A stretch of 8,680 bases of DNA from an uncultured Oscillospiraceae bacterium (GTDB lineage: Bacteria > Bacillota > Clostridia > Oscillospirales > Oscillospiraceae). A model generated the notes under the pieces. That model was not told where the DNA came from. It saw only the letters and a program-made list of their open reading frames with translations, and ran no database searches. The stretch lies in the NCBI GenBank assembly GCA_934636045.1, contig CAKTZP010000089.1, positions 1-8,680 on the forward strand, written 5' to 3'. Positions 6,311-8,680 of this stretch are shown here, piece after piece. Position numbers and translations under genes: made by a program. Positions within the stretch are counted from its first letter, which is position 1, and each line of letters opens with the position of its first letter.

Positions 6311-7194
6311 AGCAGCTGCAATCCTTCTGTGCTGTGGTGGAATACCGCAGCTTTACTAAGGCGGCGGAAAAGCTCTATATTTCCCAACCGACCATCAGCA
6401 CGCACATTCGTCAGCTGGAGGAGGAGCTGCAAACCCCCCTGCTCATCCGCACGACAAAGAGCCTGAACATCACGCCGCGCGGGATGGAACTCTATGACTG
6501 CGCCGGGCGAATGCTGCATTTGCAGGACAATCTGAAAAAGCACTGGTTCGAGGAGGACAGCCACGTCATCCGCATCGGCACCTCCACCATCCCCTCGGCC
6601 TATGTGCTGCCGGAGGTGCTTCCCGCCTTCCGCCGCCAGTGGCCGGACGTACAGTTCAATATTTTTCAGGGTGACAGCCAGCGCGTCATCGACAGCCTGC
6701 TCATGGGCAGCTATGAGGTCGGACTCGTCGGCACGCAGACGCAGGAGGACAGCCTCTGCTTTGTTCCCTTTCTGCGCGACTCGATGGTGCTCATCACGCC
6801 GGTGAATGAGCGCTATCAGAGGTGGCGCGGCGGCTATTCCATCCGGGACATTGCCCAAGAGCCGCTGCTGGTGCGCCAGCAGGGCAGCGGCAGCCGCAAA
6901 TGGATGGAAACCTACTTGGAGCAGTGCGGCCTGCGCGAATCCGAGCTGCGCATCATGGCGCGCCTGAACGATCAGGAGACCATCAAAAATCTCGTCGCGG
7001 GCGGACTAGGGCTGTCCATCATCTCGGCCAAGGCCGCGGCAGATTTCGAGCGCGAGGGCAAGCTGCTGACCTTTGCCCTGCCCGGTGCGCCGGTCGGCCG
7101 GTGGCTGTACCTCGTGCACCGCAAAAACGACTATTTTCACCGGCGGACAGAGCAGTTCGTCCGCTTTGTGCAGAATTATTATGCGGAGGAATGA
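6301..7194 (+). CDS. LysR-family transcriptional regulator
   Basis: This 297-residue protein has the standard LysR length and layout. The N-terminal winged helix-turn-helix (1-60) includes LQSFCAVVEYRSFTKAAEKL (6-25) and the recognition stretch ISQPTISTHIRQLEEEL (27-43). A coiled linker helix (about 62-85) leads to the periplasmic-binding-protein-like effector domain, starting with VIRIGTSTIPSAYVLPEVLP (89-108) and including VAGGLGLSIIS (232-242). The ATG at 6301 has AGGAGG 7 bases upstream and overlaps the aminotransferase end by 10 bp, so the two are coupled. It probably controls its own operon and the divergent yedE operon; relatives are found repeatedly with these selenium genes. The effector is unknown, perhaps a selenium or sulfur metabolite. 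Confidence 0.9.
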   Translation: MELKQLQSFCAVVEYRSFTKAAEKLYISQPTISTHIRQLEEELQTPLLIRTTKSLNITPRGMELYDCAGRMLHLQDNLKKHWFEEDSHVIRIGTSTIPSAYVLPEVLPAFRRQWPDVQFNIFQGDSQRVIDSLLMGSYEVGLVGTQTQEDSLCFVPFLRDSMVLITPVNERYQRWRGGYSIRDIAQEPLLVRQQGSGSRKWMETYLEQCGLRESELRIMARLNDQETIKNLVAGGLGLSIISAKAAADFEREGKLLTFALPGAPVGRWLYLVHRKNDYFHRRTEQFVRFVQNYYAEE

Positions 7195-7196
7195 CT

Positions 7197-7670
7197 ATGG
7201 ATATCGCAACATATTACTGCAATGACCCCACTGCGCCGAAGCCCAACTGTCCCACCCACATCGGCGCGAACGTCCTGCTGCAATGCCGCGGGCGGCTGCT
7301 GCTGGAACGGAGGACAGACTGCGGGCAATGGGGGCTTGTCGGCGGGCGGCTGAAAAACGGTGAGCGTCCCGCTGCCGGGATCGCGCGTGAGCTGCGCGAA
7401 GAGACCGGCATTGTTCTGCCGGAATTTGCCTTTGCACAGGTGCGCGTCTGTGACGATGCGCGCATCGCCGCCTACCGCGACGGCACGGTCTGGCGCATGG
7501 TCATCGTTCTGTTTTCCGCCGAGCTGGAAAATGCACCACCACTGCAGTGCAGCCGTGAATCGACCGAGCTTCGCTTCTTTTCCCCCGACGAGCTGGATTT
7601 ACAGCAGGTCGTCATCACCCACCGCGACCTCGTCGCAGCGTGGATTGAGCAAAACCGCCCTGCGCGCTGA
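7197..7670 (+). CDS. Nudix hydrolase
   Basis: The 157-residue protein carries a perfect Nudix box at 50-72, GRLKNG-E...REL-REE-TGI, with the pattern G-x5-E-x7-R-E-L-x-E-E-x-G-I; Glu65, Glu68 and Glu69 would hold Mg2+ for hydrolysis of a nucleoside diphosphate linked to another group. The fold runs about 22-150. The stretch ERRTDCGQWGLVGG before the box is the usual strand pattern of MutT/ADP-ribose type members. Its start is set at 7197 because GGAGG (7185-7189) is 7 bases upstream; ATG 7191, overlapping the lysR stop, is too near that site. It ends the aminotransferase-lysR operon. Substrate cannot be told, and any selenium link rests only on position. Confidence 0.85.
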   Translation: MDIATYYCNDPTAPKPNCPTHIGANVLLQCRGRLLLERRTDCGQWGLVGGRLKNGERPAAGIARELREETGIVLPEFAFAQVRVCDDARIAAYRDGTVWRMVIVLFSAELENAPPLQCSRESTELRFFSPDELDLQQVVITHRDLVAAWIEQNRPAR

Positions 7671-7687
7671 GCGCAAGGCGGTTTTTT
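7651..7687 (+). terminator. Rho-independent terminator of the aminotransferase-lysR-nudix operon
   Basis: A 15-position stem (7651-7665 with 7671-7685, one mismatch) encloses a 5-base loop GCTGA and ends in six T residues (7682-7687). The Nudix stop codon (7668-7670) is in the loop, so the terminator overlaps the gene end. It separates this operon from the spore coat genes. Confidence 0.88.
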
Positions 7688-7689
7688 GC

Positions 7690-7716
7690 ACCTTCGCAGC
7701 TGTGTCGGCATAGGCT
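7690..7716 (+). promoter_or_regulatory. Candidate SigE/SigK sporulation promoter
   Basis: CATAGGCT (7709-7716) fits the CATAnnnT -10 box shared by the mother-cell sigma factors SigE and SigK, and an AC at 7690-7691 lies 17 bases upstream, the SigK-style spacing. No good SigE -35 is evident. The predicted start near 7722 gives a leader of about 30 bases to the coat gene. The match is short and could be chance, but the downstream cotJ genes are expected to use such a promoter. Confidence 0.35.
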
Positions 7717-7752
7717 GAAACGGGTCGAAACCCCAAGAAGGAGGAAACAACC

Positions 7753-8229
7753 TTGGAAATAAGAACGCAGCCGATGGTGCAGCGGGAGGCGGAAAAACCC
7801 GCCCTATCCGCCGGGATCGGCACGCTGCCCGCGCAGGCGCCGCTGGCCAACCCGTTCGTACCCTTTCAGCAAAAGAACCCGCCGACCTATCCAGCCAAGG
7901 AGGGTGTTGTGCGCGGTACTCTGTTCCCCGGCCTTGATCTGCCGTTTTCTGGCATGGTCAAGGAAGGCCCGCTCAGCAAAACACCGCTGCAGGAACTGCA
8001 AACGCTCAGCTTCGCCATCGTGGAGCTGGGAGAGTATCTGGACACCCATCCGGACGACACGGACGCGTTTGCGCTGTTTCAGTCCTATGCCAAGCTCTAT
8101 GCGGAGGGGCGAGCGGCCTATGAGCAGCAGTTCGGCAGCCTGACGCAGCGCGACAGTGCGAATGGCTCGCGCTACTGCTGGCTGAACGATCCATGGCCGT
8201 GGGATTTCGTGGCCGGTGAGGAGGAATAA
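7753..8229 (+). CDS. cotJB: Spore coat protein, CotJA-CotJB fusion
   Basis: This 158-residue protein joins two normally separate coat proteins. Residues about 33-72 match CotJA: PFVPFQ, then YPAKEGVVRGTLFPGLDLPF (46-65), the family's GTlFPxL motif. Residues about 77-153 match CotJB: LQELQTLSFAIVELGEYLDT (79-98), HPDDTDAF, and the closing tryptophan-rich WLNDPWPWDF (143-152). In Bacillus subtilis cotJA, cotJB and cotJC form one mother-cell operon whose products go into the inner coat. The start is TTG at 7753, chosen for a perfect AAGGAGG 8 bases upstream. The first 32 residues are unrecognised and low in order-promoting residues. cotJC follows after 2 bp. Family calls are strong; the fusion is seen directly as one open frame. 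Confidence 0.87.
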   Translation: MEIRTQPMVQREAEKPALSAGIGTLPAQAPLANPFVPFQQKNPPTYPAKEGVVRGTLFPGLDLPFSGMVKEGPLSKTPLQELQTLSFAIVELGEYLDTHPDDTDAFALFQSYAKLYAEGRAAYEQQFGSLTQRDSANGSRYCWLNDPWPWDFVAGEEE

Positions 8230-8231
8230 GC

Positions 8232-8456
8232 ATGTTTGTGTATGAGAAGAAGCTGCAATATCCCGTAAAAATTCATACGCCTAATCCCCGCCTCGCCGCC
8301 ATCATCATCACCCAGTATGGTGGACGTTATTCCAATAGACTACAATATCAGACATTTCAAACACCTTCGCCGGAACCCGGCGAAGGTGTTCTTCGTTATC
8401 TCTCGCGGTACATCTTCTGCAAAAGCTGCACTTTTGTGGCTTTCTCGATCTGTTGA
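8232..8456 (+). pseudogene. cotJC: cotJC 5' fragment, interrupted after about 31 codons
   Basis: The frame opens with MFVYEKKLQYPVKI and continues to IITQYGG (25-31), the unmistakable N-terminus of CotJC, a manganese-catalase-like coat protein of about 190 residues. GAGGAGG lies 7 bases before the ATG, and the gene is 2 bp behind cotJAB, so initiation signals are intact. From codon 32 (8325) the frame no longer resembles CotJC, where DGEL... and the LRYL-QRY ferritin-like helix should follow; it runs on to a stop at 8454-8456 through a hairpin and antisense to another gene. The break is clean, with no gradual decay. The rest of cotJC is not in the window. Likely cause is insertion of a mobile element at the Gly30-Gly31 codons; deletion or a misassembly are alternatives. 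Confidence 0.85.
8360..8390 (-). terminator. Strong 14-bp hairpin after the ferritin-like gene
   Basis: Arms 8360-8373 and 8377-8390 are perfect complements around a 3-base loop. The hairpin lies 5 bp past the stop codon of the leftward gene, the position of a terminator. On the minus strand only TGTTTGAAAT follows, so the U-tract is weak. It may be a terminator with a poor tail, or a structure at the element end. Confidence 0.55.
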
Positions 8457-8680
8457 TCATGTGAGTACTCATACACCGCCATGATTGCCACCGGTACCTC
8501 AAGGCCCTTCTGCCGGTATGCCTCCATGTGCCCCAGCACACAATCATGCAGCGCCGTCGCGTGGGTCGTCTCCTCGCCGGAAAGCCGTGCAAACAAGCTT
8601 GCTGTCTCCGGCTCGGTGTCCCGGTACTCCAGCGCCAGCTTCGCGTAGTCGCAAGCGTCCTGCAGCTCGTCGTCGATGCG
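8396..8680 (-). CDS. Ferritin-like four-helix protein, 3' part, likely phage-borne
   Basis: Only the last 94 residues are present; the 5' end lies beyond the right edge. The open frame runs unbroken from position 8680 to the stop at 8396-8398. The sequence is helical throughout: IDDELQDACDYAKLALEYR (2-20 of the visible part), then ETASLFARLSGEETTHATAL (25-44) with an EETTH motif (36-40) of the ExxH type used by ferritin-like proteins for metal, then a helix from about 66 with EYSHDQQIEKATK (71-83) and a basic end KMYRER. Such acidic two- to four-helix proteins occur in Firmicutes phages, usually without known function. A shorter TTG-started frame at 8596 is internal. It does not look like the missing part of cotJC, since it is antisense and lacks its motifs. 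Confidence 0.65.
   Translation of the reverse strand, partial: RIDDELQDACDYAKLALEYRDTEPETASLFARLSGEETTHATALHDCVLGHMEAYRQKGLEVPVAIMAVYEYSHDQQIEKATKVQLLQKMYRER

Larger units (their letters stand above)
8325..8680. mobile_element. Probable end of a prophage or skin-like element within cotJC
   Basis: At about 8319-8325 cotJC coding similarity ends at GGTGGA. The next bases (8325-8359) are AT-rich and non-coding, followed by a strong hairpin and a leftward gene that would read toward the junction. The gene resembles small ferritin-like proteins I associate with gut phages. A late-type gene pointing at the attachment junction fits the non-integrase end of a prophage. A GG at 8319-8323 would suit a serine-integrase crossover, but the core cannot be defined without the other end. 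No integrase is visible in the window. The boundary is inferred and could shift by several bases. Confidence 0.55.

Noticed and set aside
6822..7196. N-terminal extension of the Nudix frame
   Set aside because: It is a shadow of lysR. The family fold and ribosome site support 7197.
8308..8592. Leftward frame overlapping the ferritin-like gene in another phase
   Set aside because: It has an Arg/Cys-rich shadow composition and runs through the hairpin; the frame ending at 8396 has clear helical, ferritin-like content.
1..8680. CRISPR array, tRNA, rRNA, in-frame selenocysteine codon or insertion sequence
   Set aside because: No spaced direct repeats, cloverleaf, rRNA sequence or transposase were seen. 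No gene here needs a read-through UGA to match its family length.

Overview
The window looks like a chromosomal segment of a GC-rich, spore-forming gut Clostridia member, probably Oscillospirales/Ruminococcaceae-like. This rests on spore coat cotJ genes, low-GC AT-rich promoters with strong AGGAGG ribosome sites, an anaerobe-type selenium gene set and tightly overlapping genes. The genus cannot be fixed from sequence alone.

Layout, left to right. (1) Positions 1-104 hold two strong inverted repeats, one a rho-independent terminator pointing right. (2) Positions 105-3157 hold a leftward operon: a tandem class II aldolase/adducin-domain protein, a MGDG-synthase/UgtP-type glycosyltransferase, and a divergent PlsY-type acyltransferase. 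The last two suggest membrane glycerolipid and glycolipid synthesis; the aldolase is unassigned. (3) Positions 3158-3412 hold a near-consensus promoter for that operon, embedded in two overlapping hairpins that also end the next operon. (4) Positions 3413-4955 hold a leftward operon: yedE-type transporter, a stand-alone TusA/YedF-N-domain protein and a DUF3343 Se/S carrier-like protein. (5) Positions 4956-5149 are a divergent control region. (6) Positions 5150-7670 hold a rightward operon: a class V aminotransferase (cysteine desulfurase family), a LysR regulator and a Nudix hydrolase, ending in a strong terminator. Blocks 4 to 6 match the gene set that comparative genomics has linked to selenium (or sulfur) uptake and carriage: import by YedE, handling by TusA/DUF3343 carriers, chalcogen release by the PLP enzyme, and control by the LysR protein.

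(7) Positions 7753-8229 encode one protein joining CotJA-like and CotJB-like regions, followed 2 bp later by cotJC (8232). The cotJC homology stops abruptly after about 31 codons, at a Gly-Gly pair. Beyond it are unrelated DNA, a strong hairpin and the 3' end of a leftward ferritin-like gene of a kind I associate with phages. The simplest reading is that a prophage or similar element sits inside cotJC and the window ends within it. Since cotJ genes act in the mother cell, this could be a skin-like element excised during sporulation. That is the most interesting point here and depends on sequence beyond the right edge.
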